From: Sapria himalayana
Lineage: Eukaryota; Streptophyta; Magnoliopsida; Malpighiales; Rafflesiaceae
NCBI GenBank assembly: GCA_029783825.1
Contig: JAREIK010010245.1
Location: 167,220 to 231,219, forward strand
Direction of reading: 5' to 3'
DNA: 64,000 nt
Under the pieces are notes generated by a model, which saw nothing but the letters and a program-made list of their open reading frames with translations, was not told the origin of the DNA and did no database searches. Shown here piece after piece: positions 11,090-24,295 of this stretch. Numbering within the stretch: the first letter of the stretch is position 1; each line of letters begins with the position of its first letter. A program made the translations under genes and the position numbers.

Positions 11090-13174
11090 AAAACATATTT
11101 AATTTTAGAAAATGAAAATATTACACAGAGGTTTAAGGCTGCTAAAACTTTGGTTTGTCCATTCGTCTCAACCCAACTTCTAAAAAACAACAAACTAGGA
11201 GGACTTCGGAAGTTTGGACTCATTTTATTATAATAAAACAAAAAAATGTTAGGGGTGAGGAACAAGAAATGACACAGTGCAAATATTGTATGAGACTTTT
11301 AACATGTAAGAGTTCATTTGGGACTGGGTACCTTAAGAGGCATGCCGAATTATGTACCAAAAAACATGGTCCATTAGATCCTAGGCAAACACAACTTGGC
11401 AATGCATTTTTTTAGACTGGATCGAGTTCAGTCTCAAAGTTTACTCCCTTCATATACTCCAGCGAGTTGGGTAGGGACGGCATGGCCAGACTTATCACAT
11501 TGATGGGTCTTCCGATAAGATTTTCGGAAGATCCAAGGGTAGTGCGGATCATGCAGACATTATTTAGCCTACTCATCATAGGATTCCTAGGTCCACATCT
11601 TGGAATGACATACTAAATATATATAAGTTAGAAAAACAAAAAATAATTAATAAATTTAAGGCATATAGTGGAGTGGTATCTGTGACGTCCGATATCTAGA
11701 CAAGTCACGATGAATCGTCTTATGCATGTCTCACCAGCCACTATGTAGATTCTAACTGGACTATGATTAAAAAAATTTTAGGATATTGTGAGATTCTCAC
11801 CCTCATGATGGCCCGAGCATTTTTGAGTGTATGATAAAAATCTTTAGGGAATATAAAATTCAAAATAAAATTTTTAGTGTCATATTCGATAACGCATCTA
11901 ATAATAGAGTAGCGATCAACATTAGGAATATTAGAGAGGCACCATTAGAAAAGATTTTTTATGTCAGATACATGTGTCACGTGATTAACCTAATTGTTCA
12001 AGTGGGTGTGAAGGTGTGTTCCTCCGCGTTGGATAATATACATAATTCACTAAAATATATTCGCACTCCTCGTAGACAATAAGAGTTTGGTAGTCTCTGT
12101 TTGTTTGCGAATCATAAGAAGAAGAAATTCTAATCGGATGTGAGACATCATTGGAATTACACATACCTGATGTTAGAATCATGTGTTGGATACAAACACG
12201 TGATATCTGACTACGTCAATAGTAAGAGTGACGAACTTATTATTGACGATACTAACTGGGCTTCAAAAATTTTATTTATGAAATTTCTGAATATTTTTTA
12301 TGACACGATGAACATGTGTTCGTCGGTTTACACGCCAACTACTTGCATTGCACTTCGATGCATATGCAACATTAGTAGCATGTTTAAGAAATATCGAGAT
12401 GACCCGACACTTAGCCATATGGTTGTAGAGATGAAAACCAAGTACTTGAAGTACTAGTCCACCATTCCATCTCATTATTGCCTCGCTGCATGAATGGAGC
12501 CTAGTGTTAAGGTGGAAGGGATAGTAACACCCTGACCCATTTCCTCGTGCATGAACCTGGAAGAGCCACCTGAAGGGTTCATTCACGAAAAGTTGACTGA
12601 CTTGTTCACATACTATGATACTAGGTATGGTGGTGGTAGTAGTGAGACTGTGATTACGGACATTGATACCTTGTTCGGAGATGACATTTTTTCCATTCAG
12701 CTAGCGATGGAGAAACGTAGGGGTGGACCATCACATAGGATCGAGCTTTCTTGGTACTTAGATACCGATTACTGCTCAATCCTATCACATTCTAATACTA
12801 AGAATCTTGATATATTACAGTGGTGGAAATCATATGAGTCCACCTTTCCCGTGCCATCTAGGATGGCACGTGATCTAGTGACTCATCCGGTGTCGAGCGT
12901 AGCATCGGCTTCTACTTTTTCTGTTGCAGTGAACGTGATTTCGGATAATAGATCGAGATTATGTCCAGATATTGTTGAGGCCTTGGCTTGTTTGAAGAAT
13001 TGGGAGGATTCGAGGTTTAGTATCCATGATCATGCTGGAGCTGGGACTGGGACAAGAACTGCGGCCGCATCCACTACGATAGCGGAGGAGTAGATTGCTG
13101 AAGATGATGATCAATATGATACTGATCTTGATGTTGCGGCTTATGATGCTCATGATATACCGATTGATGATTGA
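11090..13174 (+). pseudogene. hAT transposase with BED zinc finger, disrupted (copy B)
   Basis: N-terminal BED-type finger at about 11190-11370: SEVWTHF, then CKYC, then LKRHAELC, giving C-x2-C and H-x4-C ligands. BED fingers bind DNA at transposon ends. A TAG near 11413 interrupts the frame. Beyond it the reading still shows hAT N-terminal features (EDPRVVRIMQ near 11530) and then the catalytic core with FDNASNN near 11887. The dimerisation domain lies at about 12850-13010 (PVSSVASASTFSVAVN), where copy A has SES. A TAG at about 13091 and a distal acidic tail end the gene at 13172-13174. Further stops and frameshifts lie between 11600 and 12550. The product would not be made intact. The family is recognised with high confidence; I do not assign a named element. 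Confidence 0.88.
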
Positions 13175-13842
13175 TGATGATCTACTATTTTTTGATTTCG
13201 ATGTTTTGTTTTTTATTGATTGTACGTTTTATTTATACGTTATGTTGAAATTGTAATTTGTTTGGTTCGGACCTTCGGTATCAAATGGCTGATTGGTCAT
13301 TTTTCATTTGAGTTGCTTATGTTTTTTTAATTTTTATTTTTTTAAACAAAATGTATTGATTTATTTATTTTTTTTTGTTTTAATTTTTCATTTAAAAATT
13401 TATAACTATATTATATAATTCTAATAAAATTTAAACTAATTTTATATTACATTATAAAAAAAATTTTAAACTTTGTTATTTTAATAAATTTTAACATTTT
13501 TCATATTATAAATATTTAATATTATACATTATCTAAAATTTTATATATAATTTAATAATTTATATAAATAAAATTAAAATAAAATAAAAATAAAATAAAA
13601 ATAAAATAAAAATAAAATAAAAATAAAATAAAAATAAAATAAAAATAAAAGAAAATAAAAATAAAATAAAAATAAAAATAAATAAAAATAAAAAAAATTA
13701 AAAAAAAATTGTTACTGGCCCGAACGGCCAGGCTAGGCCCTAGCGGGCCAGGCACGGCCCGCTGTGCCTGCAAGCCATGTCGGGCCAGGCATGAAAGCAC
13801 GCTCGTGCTCAAAAAAATGGGTCGGGCTGGCCTGACACCTCT
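13175..13842 (+). other. hAT 3' region with expanded AAAAT repeat
   Basis: AT-rich 3' sequence matching 4049-4638 of copy A. It includes an (AAAATAAAAATAAAAT)-type repeat at about 13565-13700 that is much longer than the equivalent in copy A (about 4437-4480). The last ~130 bp is GC-rich and ends at the terminal repeat. No gene. Confidence 0.8.
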
Positions 13843-15944
13843 ACATATACATAAGAATAAGCCAAAATAAATAATTAGATTTTAACCTATGAATGTTTGA
13901 AATTGTATCGTCATTAAAAAAGCATACTCAAAACTAGATGAAAGACCCGGACTAAAAAATTATAATTTATCAATGAGATCTTGAGTTTGAATATCACCCT
14001 AAATTAAGAGAAAAATAGACTTACCCGAACTTACTTAGAGATAGAATATTAATGAAGCACATCATTATCATACTCTTAAAATATTTAGAATTATTACATT
14101 ATTAAAATATTACAACTAGATATTTTGTTTATTGTCTAACCAATTTTAACTTGTAAAATAATATTATTGCTAGATGTTTGACAAATACTTATCATTATTT
14201 TCACTCCTAAAAATAAGAACCATAAGAAAAGCATTATTCAATAATTAACATCTTGCGAGGAATACTCAAAATCATTATCACTTCAAAAAAATTTACTATA
14301 ATAAGCATATTTTAATAAAAATATGATATGAAATAATATGCTATAATATTCAAAAAATCTTTGGAAAACATGGTGATGTCATTTTGATTTATTATTTTCA
14401 AACAAAATATTTGATCGAAATTTGATGTGTGCGTGCTTAATTTTGCATCAATCATTTGTCTTAGAAACAAGATGAAATAAAACAATTAAAATACAATTTT
14501 AAATAATTAATGAAAGTCCAATTAAACATGTAATTTTAAAATGTTTCTCTCCTAAATATATAACCCAACCAAATAGTTTTTTTAACTTAGCTACATTATA
14601 TTATCATGTAGTATAGACATGAGATAGTCAATAAATTATCTCTTAGTTTTTAAATTTTAATATCATCGGAGGTTGTACCGAGTATACAAGACTCTTGCTT
14701 AGGCAAGATTTATGAGATATTGATATCGCAATAATATTCCTTCAAAAATCAATACAACCTCTGTCTAATAAATCTCAAATCCAAGACTGATTGTCCTTTG
14801 ATAGAGATACTTGTCATCACATCAAGAAAATGACCTCTAATATATACATACAAAATTAGAATTTCTAAAGTAATCAATATCCACTAGACACGACATTTAA
14901 ATCTCACCAAGAGAGAGGTAGAAATGAATTTTAAAAGACTTGATGATCCCAATCCAAATATGTATATACTAAATGGATACATTCACAATCTATTTTAAAT
15001 GAATTTTGGATCATGTCAGTTGATCTGGTTTAGAATAATGAGTTAGACATTCCAATTACATTATAGACAAATATATATAATAAAGAGGGACCCTGGGAAA
15101 AGATCGATCGACAATACTAGGTTGGTAATGAATGATTTTAAATAGCCTTATGATATTGATTTTTGGAACACATTATTTCATATGATTAACATAACCACTA
15201 ATAAGTTATTACTTTCTATTTATCATCACATATATAAAATATGTATTAGTTATATATAAAGAATACACTCTATTAAAATAATCTATATAAAAAATGCTTA
15301 TATAGTATTCATTAGGATTTAGTGTTCCTGGATGTAAATAGCACATTTATGATATACAGAATATAAGAGGCAATTTATAGCCTCAAGTAATCTCCCAAGA
15401 AATGATTTAATAATTTTACTCAATATAATAGGCTTTTGAAAATAGGCTTTTACATACCTATAATAGGCTAGAACTCTACCCAAAAAATTCAGAGACACAA
15501 AAACATATTCAAAGATATATAAAAACAAATATTATAGACATGAACAAACACAAATTAAATTTGATTGTCTTACAGCTTTAACAAAAATCCAAAAGATATC
15601 CAACAACTATGGTTAGAGATAAAAAGAGTGCAAAAATAAAATGTTTTTAGAATAATAAAGATAAGATAAGCTAACCATCTTTTTGATAATGCTGAAATCG
15701 GTAAATATGGGACCCATACATTGGATGGACCATGGTAATGTCTGAATGCATTGTATCAGAATTTTTTCTGTTGTCTCCAAAATGTGTCTTGCATAGATTC
15801 ATAATTGGGTTAATTGGAAAAGCAAAGAACAAAACTAGAATAAAAAAAATTGAAACCTGCAAAAAAATTTCATAATTATTTGCTACACATAGACAAAAAT
15901 AAATAACAGTTCAGAAATAATTCTCATACTCAACCATCCTCATA
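13843..15944. other. AT-rich CACTA-internal DNA, no gene seen
   Basis: Unique-looking AT-rich sequence between the nested hAT and the 3' end of the Transposase_24 gene. ORFs on either strand are short and without recognisable domains (15319-15528 and 15671-15862 on minus). I see no tandem repeat, terminal repeat or RNA gene here. Confidence 0.5.
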
Positions 15945-17743
15945 ATTTGTAGGGAATGCTAGCCTCTCTTGCGAGGTTTCACCACTGGATCTCGAAATGC
16001 TATATGTTGTGCCAATGCCGCTAACTGTTCTTTAATTTCATATATTTCTTCCTTAAAATGAGATATCTACTAATCCTTCTTTTTCATTTCGGTCTCCATA
16101 ACTACAATACGTCAACCTATTTCTATTGTTTGTTGTTCGATCGCCTCATCCACCATTACCTAGATAGATTAATTAGAAGCTTGATTGCTACAACAAAATG
16201 CCACTCCCTTCGAGCCAATTTCATACACTCGCGGATTCTTACGACCTCCTATGGTTTACAAATAAATAGAAGCATAGTCACTTGGTTGAAGATCCATAGA
16301 ACCCTCAACTTGTTGATGAGCAGCTGTTACACGTTCCTCCATTAGGTCCTGAGATAAAATAAAGAAAAAAACAATTCTAGATATACAAAAATAAAATAAA
16401 TATTTTGCATTCCAAATAATTTTCAAAATTTACTATAGTATTATAAAATCTTATTAATATAACAAGTTCTTATAGCAATCATCTGAGACTTGTTGTCAAC
16501 AAACAGACCATCCACTTTCTTTACATGCATCTTCCTGAAGATCTCATAAAAATTTAGATCTCGACCCAATTCTCCAATCTAGGATATATTTTTATTAAGT
16601 CATTAAAAATAAATGATCAAAAATTTAACAAAATTAATAAAACCATGCATAGATTTGATTTATTAAACTATTATGACAACCACTAAATATATAAATGTTT
16701 AAAATTTTAAAATTATAGTATATCTCGAGCGTGCTCAATGCTCGACTTTGACCCTCTGTGTGTCGAGAAATTCCTGTACCTAGTCCAGCTACCTCACTTC
16801 GTTGATATTTGCTAGCAATATCTGATTTTTTATTCACATCTGGCTTCTCCCAATACTTAAGCCACTCGGGCCAATTATTCTCAGATATAAAATTAAGTCT
16901 TTCTTTCATATTCTTCAATTTATGGACAAATTTAGAATGTCGTTGAGCAGCTTTGATCTCACATATTGACTTTATCTTTCCATCAAATTTGGGTGCCCAT
17001 GTGTACTGATTCTATATATAGAAAAATCACAAAAGAATTTATATTAACAACAAGAACGTAATTATTTACTACTTGAATAAAAACCAACATAATAGTTAAG
17101 TAATTTGATTATTATTTTTCAATACTTTTGTTTTGTTATTTTTACCTGAAAGTCATTAAAATTGGACTCCTTTGTCGATTCTGAAACTTTCTTCCAGTAG
17201 AATGCTTTAGAATCAGCTATTTTCTTGAAAGACTTTGTAATTATAGTCGAACACTTGCAAGATGGAATAAAACTGTACAAATAAATAACATAGAAAACAA
17301 GCAAATCATAACAATATAAAAAAAACCACTAACAGTATCATCAAAATTTTTTTTCAAGTCATTTTTACATATTTCTTTTACCTCTCATCCACAATCTCAA
17401 TTTCTAATTTTGGACTGATTGTAGATGAAGGCACAATATTTGATGATGTCATTGGTATTGTAAATGGGGGAACAATCAGTGTAAAATGTGATGTAGAAGA
17501 TAGAGATGGATCAAAAGCGTGTGCAAGAAGCACAATTAGTGGTGGGCTTACATCTAATAAAGGTGATAGTAGAGGTCTCAATGATGGTGATGGTGAAATA
17601 AATGGAGATGGTGATTGTGATGTTGAAGTCTGGATATGGTAACTATGAGATGGTACTGATTCTACAAAATGATGTAACATACTATATGAATTTGGTTCAT
17701 TTCTGTGTCCACCTCCACCATGGCCACGTCCTTTAGGCACCAT
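15945..17743 (-). pseudogene. CACTA second ORF, Transposase_24 (Ptta/En/Spm) type
   Basis: In this family the second CACTA ORF is a DNA-binding accessory protein of transposition. A likely start ATG is at 17743, just after a CAG that could also be an intron acceptor. Exon 1 (to about 17383) is G/H-rich at the start, then S/P-rich, and ends at a plausible donor (GAGAG|GTAAAA). Exon 2 (about 17276-17154) holds FYWKKVSESTKESNFNDFQ, typical of the domain start, followed by GTAAAA. Exon 3 (from about 17013) holds YTWAPKFDGK, PEWLKYWEKP and SRHTEGQS, all hallmarks of PF03004. A further exon near 16500-16590 reads FYEIFRKMHVKK, and RVYEIGSKG lies near 16230. Stops occur in the last part (16345-15945), so the C-terminus looks decayed. 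Intron edges are inferred from splice-like motifs. Confidence 0.75.
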
Positions 17744-17882
17744 CTGTTGTACAAAATAAAACAAAGAACAAATAATAGAGATATGATGGACAAGCATGCA
17801 TTTTTAAATAAAACACACTGATAGATTTCAACAAAATAAAAATGTCTTTGATAGTTAAAATTTATAATAAAATTATAACAAT

Positions 17883-20800
17883 TTAATTATCAGCATCACT
17901 GTCATCCTCTAATGGATCTTCTGATATTTCGTCTGATTCCGATATAAGTTTGAACTCATCTTTAGATCGAAATTGATCATCTTCAATTTCTATTGTGTCA
18001 CCATTCGAGTCACATAAATTTTCTGAATCTTCATCTACATTAAACGTCTCAATATTATTTATGTCATCTTCTTGGAATGCCGGTGTAATTTCTAAGTCTG
18101 CACTTCTTTGTTGCGAAGTTAATACTTCAAATTTTGATCGAGCTTTGATATTGCAAATCGCCCACCAATCTCTCTTTTCATGAGATAAACTCAGATATGC
18201 ACAATAATATATTTGAGCTCACATTTCATGTAGGATCATATTGATAATATGAATGAATCATATCGATAATATCTCTTTCCATAATAATAATAATAATAAT
18301 AATCTCTTTCCATAATAAATGGCTCATATCGATAATGTCTACATTTATGGTTAACATCCACTAGCTTATAATCTGAATGAATCTTTGTGCTCACATTTCA
18401 TGTATGATCAAATGACTCACACTTAAATAATACAATCCTATTATTTTCGAGTCCAGGATACTCCAACTCAATAACTTCTTTGAGTTGACTATAATAATCA
18501 ATCTCATCTGCACTATATCCTACACCTTTAATGCATACACCACTATTCATTATTATTTTAAGAAGAACCATGCCTGATTGTGTGAAATTCATATTCATTA
18601 ACAAAATACCCAAGATATGTTGTCACATATCTAAACAGGCCTTTACTTAGATTCTAAATAAAAATATTTGAATCTCCATTTGAAGGATCAATTTCCTGTG
18701 ACATAAATTAAAAAAAATGATATTAACAAATATAAGATAATAATAAATTAAATAATTAAAAAATGCAAAACTTAATAATTCTCACATAATTTTTGAACCT
18801 ATCCGCAAATTCAGTTTCTATCATATAATCGACATCATTGCTTGAAATTGCTAGTTGCCTATATTTTAAGTGCTCAACATAAATACTGCACAAATATAAA
18901 AAGAGATAAAAAAATGTATATCAATTTTTAATAATTCTTATTAAAGATAAAATTAAACTATGATTAAACATACAACCATTTTGTGTATACATACTCAATG
19001 TATGGTGCAACCTCTTCACAATTAAGTAAAACATAGCTTCGGGTTGCTTTGTACTCTTCATCTATCATACATCTTTTCATTGCTCTTCTAAATTCTCTTC
19101 TATGGTGCTTGAAGATAGATAGTTTGTCCACAGAATAATATTCTACCATCACATGACCTTCATAATTCAATGGCACGGGCAGGAAGAGGGAAAGGTTACC
19201 TGGATTGAAAACATTGACATGATCCTCAAAATAATAAGAACAAAATGATGATGATGCTTCTACTAAATATGCATTGCAAATTGAACCTTCACCTTTTTCC
19301 TTGTTTCTAATATTCAATTTCAACTTACGAAGATACCTACAACCACAATGTTAGGTTTCAATTTGATTAAATTATAATATTACTTAAAGTATGAAATAAT
19401 AAAACACAACAAATTATATGTATTTACCTCTGAAAAAAATACATCTAGCTAAATTGCACTGGCCATTCAATCCATGCTTCATATACCAAATGGACAAGCA
19501 AATGCTCCATTGAGTCAAAAAAATTCGATGGGAATATCCGTTCAAGCTTACAAATAATATGTGGAATATCATTCTCCAGCCTCACCATGTCATCTATTTT
19601 GATTGTGGTTGCAGTTAGCTATTTGAAAAATAAACTAAGTTCTGTAAGGACCTTTCAAACACTTAGTGGAACTAATCACGGAATGCAATTTGTATTAATC
19701 TCTGCATAAATACATGACAGTCATGACTTTTCATTCCAAATAACTTAAGATTCTTTATATCCATGCATCTACCCATATTTGACACATATCCAACAGTGAT
19801 TTTCAAAATTTTAACCCATTCACACAATATCTATCTTGCCTTCTTATCAAGTGTGTTGCAAGCATTAGGGAATTTTTCTGTTTCCTCATTCAGTTTCAAT
19901 CCAGGATGCCTACGGTAATCATTCATCTCTTGTCTTGATTTTAAAGTATCTTTTGTTTTTTCATCTACATTAAAGATAGTGTTGAAAACATTGTCAAATA
20001 TTTGTTTCAATATGCATTAGATCTAAGTTATGACGAATTAAATTGGAATTCCAATAGGGCAAGTCCCAAAATATACTATGTTTCCTCCAGCCAAATAATT
20101 TGCCTATTAGTCCATTACTTCTAGTAGCATCCTTTTCAGATACCTTCTTCAAACCTAAATTATGAATCTCTATAATAATATCATCTCCTGAACAAACTAC
20201 TGGTGCAACTATCATCAGACTTTTATTTTTTCGAAATGCAGTTCTATTTCTTTGAAATGGATGATTCGTAGGTAGAAACTTACAATGGTTATCAAACCAT
20301 GACTTTTTACCACTAAATATGAGGTTAAATGCATCAAAATTTGTCATGCAATCAGGGCATGTGAATCGTCCTACAGTACTCCAGCCATGCAACATTGAAT
20401 ATGCAGGAAAGTCACTTACCGTCCACATAAGGGCTACCCACATAATCAAATTTTTCCTTTGAGATATCATATGTATTCATACCAACATCCCATAAATGAT
20501 TTAACTCTGTAATAAGAGGCTATAAGAAAATATCCAGCATGTCTTTCGGATTTTTTGGCCTTGGAACCAATAATGACAAAAACATATATTGCTCCTTTAC
20601 ACAAAACCAAGGAGACAAGTTATAAGGTGTCATGATCATAGGTCATGTTGAATACTGTTGTCCAAATTGCCCAAATGGCTAAATCCAACAGTGTAGAGAC
20701 CCAATCTAACATTTTGACTTTATGCTGCAAAATTTTGATTTATATAGTTAAAATGCTTCCAAGCAGGTAAATCTGATGGATGACGCATTAATGAAAAATA

Positions 20801-21599
20801 ACACATCTTCTTAAAGACAACCTTCCATTTTTTTCACGTATCTTTAATACGAGGTGCCTTCCTAAATCGAAGATGGTCATAAAACTTACAGCTAATTAAA
20901 TCACGATCACTACCCCAATATAAAATGCATCCATTTAAACAACAATCAATTTTTTCCACTGGTGGACCCATTCCTCTTAGTAACTTCTTAGTGTTGTAAA
21001 AGTTACTAGTGATCAAATTATTATCTAGAACAATCTGCTTCATTAGTTCTGTAACTTGATCAAATAATTTCTCAGACATATGATTTCTGACTTAATGCTC
21101 ATCAGTCAATCAACAAGTGATAATTGCGAATTTGTTTTACAACCAGGCCACAACTCTTTATCTGCAGCTTTAAGCATTTCATAAAATTTCTAAGCTTCAG
21201 GATTGGGTGGTCATCCATGTAATCCATATCGAAGTCAACACCAGCAGCTTCCATGATCATTCTATGGTATATGTTTGATGATTCTTCACCACAAGCAAAC
21301 GATTCAATACCCTCATTTTGGTCAATATTCAGAGCCATTGTATTTTTTCCATGATAAATCCAAATAAAATAATTTGGCACAAAGCCATATTTAGCCAAAT
21401 GATATCTTATAGTGTTTGCATCATGAAAAGTGATATTCTGAAACTTGCGATGAATACATGGGCACTTAATTTTTTGTCCATCCATCAATCTTGATTGACT
21501 ACATGCAAAATTGATGAATGTTTCAGGCCCAATCAAAAAATCTTTATTCAAAAATCCATTAATAACCCTTCTGTACATCCACTAGCGATTTGAGATCAT
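17883..21599 (-). pseudogene. CACTA transposase, TNP2-like
   Basis: The main CACTA transposase, which cuts the element ends. Read on minus from ATG 21599, where codon 6 is TAG. N-terminal transposase-associated domain at 21578-21160: FINFACSQ, IKCPCIHRKF, GFVPNYFIWIYHG. Then EKIDCCLNGCILYWG near 20930 and the Transposase_21 (tnp2) core, with VRLGLYTVGF near 20690 and DFPAYSMLHGWSTVGRFTCP near 20370. Then a DUF4218-type region at 19750-19250 (KSHDCHVFMQRL, HLLVHLVYEAW, EGSICNAYLVE) and a DUF4216-type region at 18520-18400 (VIELEYPGLENNRIVLFKCE). An acidic tail ends at TAA 17883-17885. At least one stop (near 20524) and several frameshifts or introns break it. The Transposase_24 gene follows about 140 bp downstream on the same strand, the usual CACTA order. 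Confidence 0.85.
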
Positions 21600-21889
21600 T
21601 TTGCCCTATTTTATTTACAAAAAACAATGCCCGATCATTATTATAAATAAAACATTATATTACTTTAAAATATACACATAATTAAGTAAAATTATTTACA
21701 GATGAATATTTAAAAATTAAATATCATGAATATTGAGGCAATGCATTTGCAGAATCTAGATTAATAGATAAAACAATTTTTAGCATGATAAAGATTAATA
21801 GATATCATAGTTATACTAGATAAAGGGTGCAAAGTACGATAATGCACAAGAAAGGAAAGTAAAAAAAGGCATTTAATGGTTGAAGGAGG

Positions 21890-22235
21890 AGAGGGAGAGT
21901 GAGAGAGATAGAGAGAAGGTGGGGAGAGAGAGGGGTAGAGAAATGGGGAGACGGGGAGTGAGAGAGAGAGAGAGAGGAGAGAGAGAAGGAGGGAGGGAGA
22001 GGTGGAGAGAACTGGTGAAAGAGAGGGAGAGAGGGAAAGAGAGAGAGGAAGAGAGATAGGGAGAGAGGGAGAGAGAGAGAGAGAGAGAAAGAGGGAGAGA
22101 GGGAGAGAGGGAGAGAGAGAACAAGAAATAAAGGAGAGCGAGAAAGAAAATAACAAGAGAGAGAAAGTGACACATAAAGAAAAGAGGAATAGAGTGACAG
22201 GAAGAATTAGAGAGAGAGAGAGAGACATATAGAGA
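21890..22235. repeat. (GA)n-rich microsatellite
   Basis: Purine-rich tract of GAGAGA with interspersed GGA, about 345 bp, lying upstream of the TNP2 gene. All long frames here (S/L/P-rich on minus, R/E/G-rich on plus) are artefacts. GA tracts can act as promoter elements in plants, but no function is shown here. Confidence 0.92.
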
Positions 22236-22479
22236 GTGCAGTGTTAGAATGAAAAATTATATAAAAGAAAATAAAATTTCTTCTGTATAAACCTATCAAA
22301 TATTATATCTTTTGTCATACATAAGTTCATATTTGAGCCTGACGCCCAAGGGCTGGGATTAGGAAATAGTACGATCCTTATTTGTATTGTACCATATATG
22401 AGTCAAATCAATGGACACTCTCATTCTACGTGCTTACATATTGTTGATATTATATCTTGTGACATTTAATTTCAAATTA

Positions 22480-24295
22480 GTTCAATAAATTAATATTATC
22501 CCATATATAATTATATGTTAGCATACAAATAGTAAATGTAGTTATAAATAGTTACTTATAGTTAAACTTATAATTATATATAGATATATGCATACAAGTA
22601 GTTATAAGTAAATATAAATAAATGTATACAAAGTTATACACAATTATATAGATTTACATATATGTATACATATATGTATAAATAATAAAAAATAAAGTTA
22701 TATTTATTTATATAAAGTTTTTTATTGTTATACAAATATTTATATATAGTTATACACATATAGTAAACATTGTGTCGTATGTTTTTATACATATAATTAT
22801 AAATATTGTTACATGTAGTTATAGATATAGTTACACGTATAGTTAAACTTATATTTATACACGTATGTATATATATTTGTTAATATAATTTCATATATTT
22901 ATACATATAGTTATGTATAGGTATGGATATACTAAAATACATTTTTATCCTAATATATAAAAATGTATATTAAATATATGTTGTTAAATATATACTTAAA
23001 TATATGTTATACATATATATATATATATATATTCATATGAGTAATTATATTTAGTAATACATAAATATATACAAAGATATAAACAAGTATATAGATTTAC
23101 ATATATGTATACATATATGTATAAATAGTTAACAATATAGTTATATTTAATTATATAAAGTTTTATTTAGTTTTACAAATATTTATATATAGCTATACAC
23201 ATATAATTAAATAGGATGTTGTATGTTATTATACATGTAATTATAAATATAGTTACAAATGATTATACATATAGTTAAATGTATAGTTAAACTTATATTT
23301 ATACATGTATGTAAATATATTTGTTCATATAATTTCATATATTTATACATATAGTTATGTATAAGTATGGATATACTAAGATACATTTTTATATGAATAT
23401 ATAAAATGTATATTAAATATATGTTGTTAATTATAAATTTAAATATAGGTTATATATTAATAATATAAAATTATGTATAGTTATATGTTATTATACATAT
23501 AATATATATAGTTATAAAAAATTATATATCGTTAACCATTTAGTTATATATATATATATATATATATTCATATGAGTAGTTATATTTATTTATACATAAA
23601 TAGATACAAAGTTATAAACAAGTATAGATTTACATATATGTATACATATATGTATAAATAGTTAAAAATATAGTTATATTTAATTATATAAAGTTTTATT
23701 TAGTTTTTAAAAATATTTATATATAGTTATACACATATAATTAAACATAATGTTGCATGTTGTTATACATGTAATTATAAATCTCATTAGATGTGGTTAT
23801 ACATATAGTTACACGTATAGTTAAACTTATGTTTATACATGTAAGTACATATATTTATTTATATAATTTTATATATCTATACTTATAATTATGTATGAAT
23901 ATAGATATAGTAAAATACATTTTTGAATACTAATATATACAAATGTATATTAAATATAAGTTGTAAATTATATATTTAAATATATTTATGTATAAAGCTT
24001 TTATAGTAATACATTTAATAAGATACAATTATTTATAGTTATATGTTATTATACATATAGTACATATAACTATAAATATTTTTATATAGTTAAACATATA
24101 GTTATATATAGATATATTCATACAAATAGTTATGCATAAATATATAAAGTTATAAATAAATATATAGATTTACTTATATGTACACATACTTACAAATATA
24201 GTTATATTTAATTATAAAGTGTTATAAAGATATACAATTATTTATATATAGTTATACAAATATTTATATATAGTCATACAACTTTAAAAAATATC
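22480..24295. repeat. AT-rich ~0.45-0.53 kb tandem repeats, three copies
   Basis: Built of TATAGTTATA-type words. A longer unit recurs: TACACATATA followed by a TGTTGTATG-like phrase near 22752, 23195 and 23729. Each copy is followed by ATACATGTAATTATAAAT-like text, AGTTAAACTTAT, ATAATTTCATATAT and a TACTAAAATACATTTTTAT block. Copy spacing is about 443 and 534 bp. Some units also contain a (TA)n run. No coding potential. Confidence 0.8.

Larger units (their letters stand above)
10359..13842 (+). mobile_element. hAT transposon, terminal repeats present (copy B)
   Basis: The 5' end reads AGGTGTCAACCGGGCCGGGC and the 3' end reads GGCCTGACACCTCT, an imperfect terminal inverted repeat with core GGTGTCA. 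The flanking octamers ACATATAT (10351-10358) and ACATATAC (13843-13850) match at 7 of 8 bases, fitting the 8-bp target duplication of hAT elements. The exact boundary is uncertain by 1-2 bases because the site is CA/TA-rich. Both subterminal regions are strikingly GC-rich (repeats of GGCACGG and GGCC), unlike the AT-rich interior and surroundings. Length about 3.5 kb. It lies inside the CACTA copy. Confidence 0.88.

Noticed and set aside
17995..18183. Plus-strand ORF of 62 codons
   Set aside because: Antisense to the acidic C-terminal part of the TNP2-like gene.
21761..22232. S/L/P-rich minus frames and R/E/G-rich plus frame
   Set aside because: Product of the GA microsatellite.
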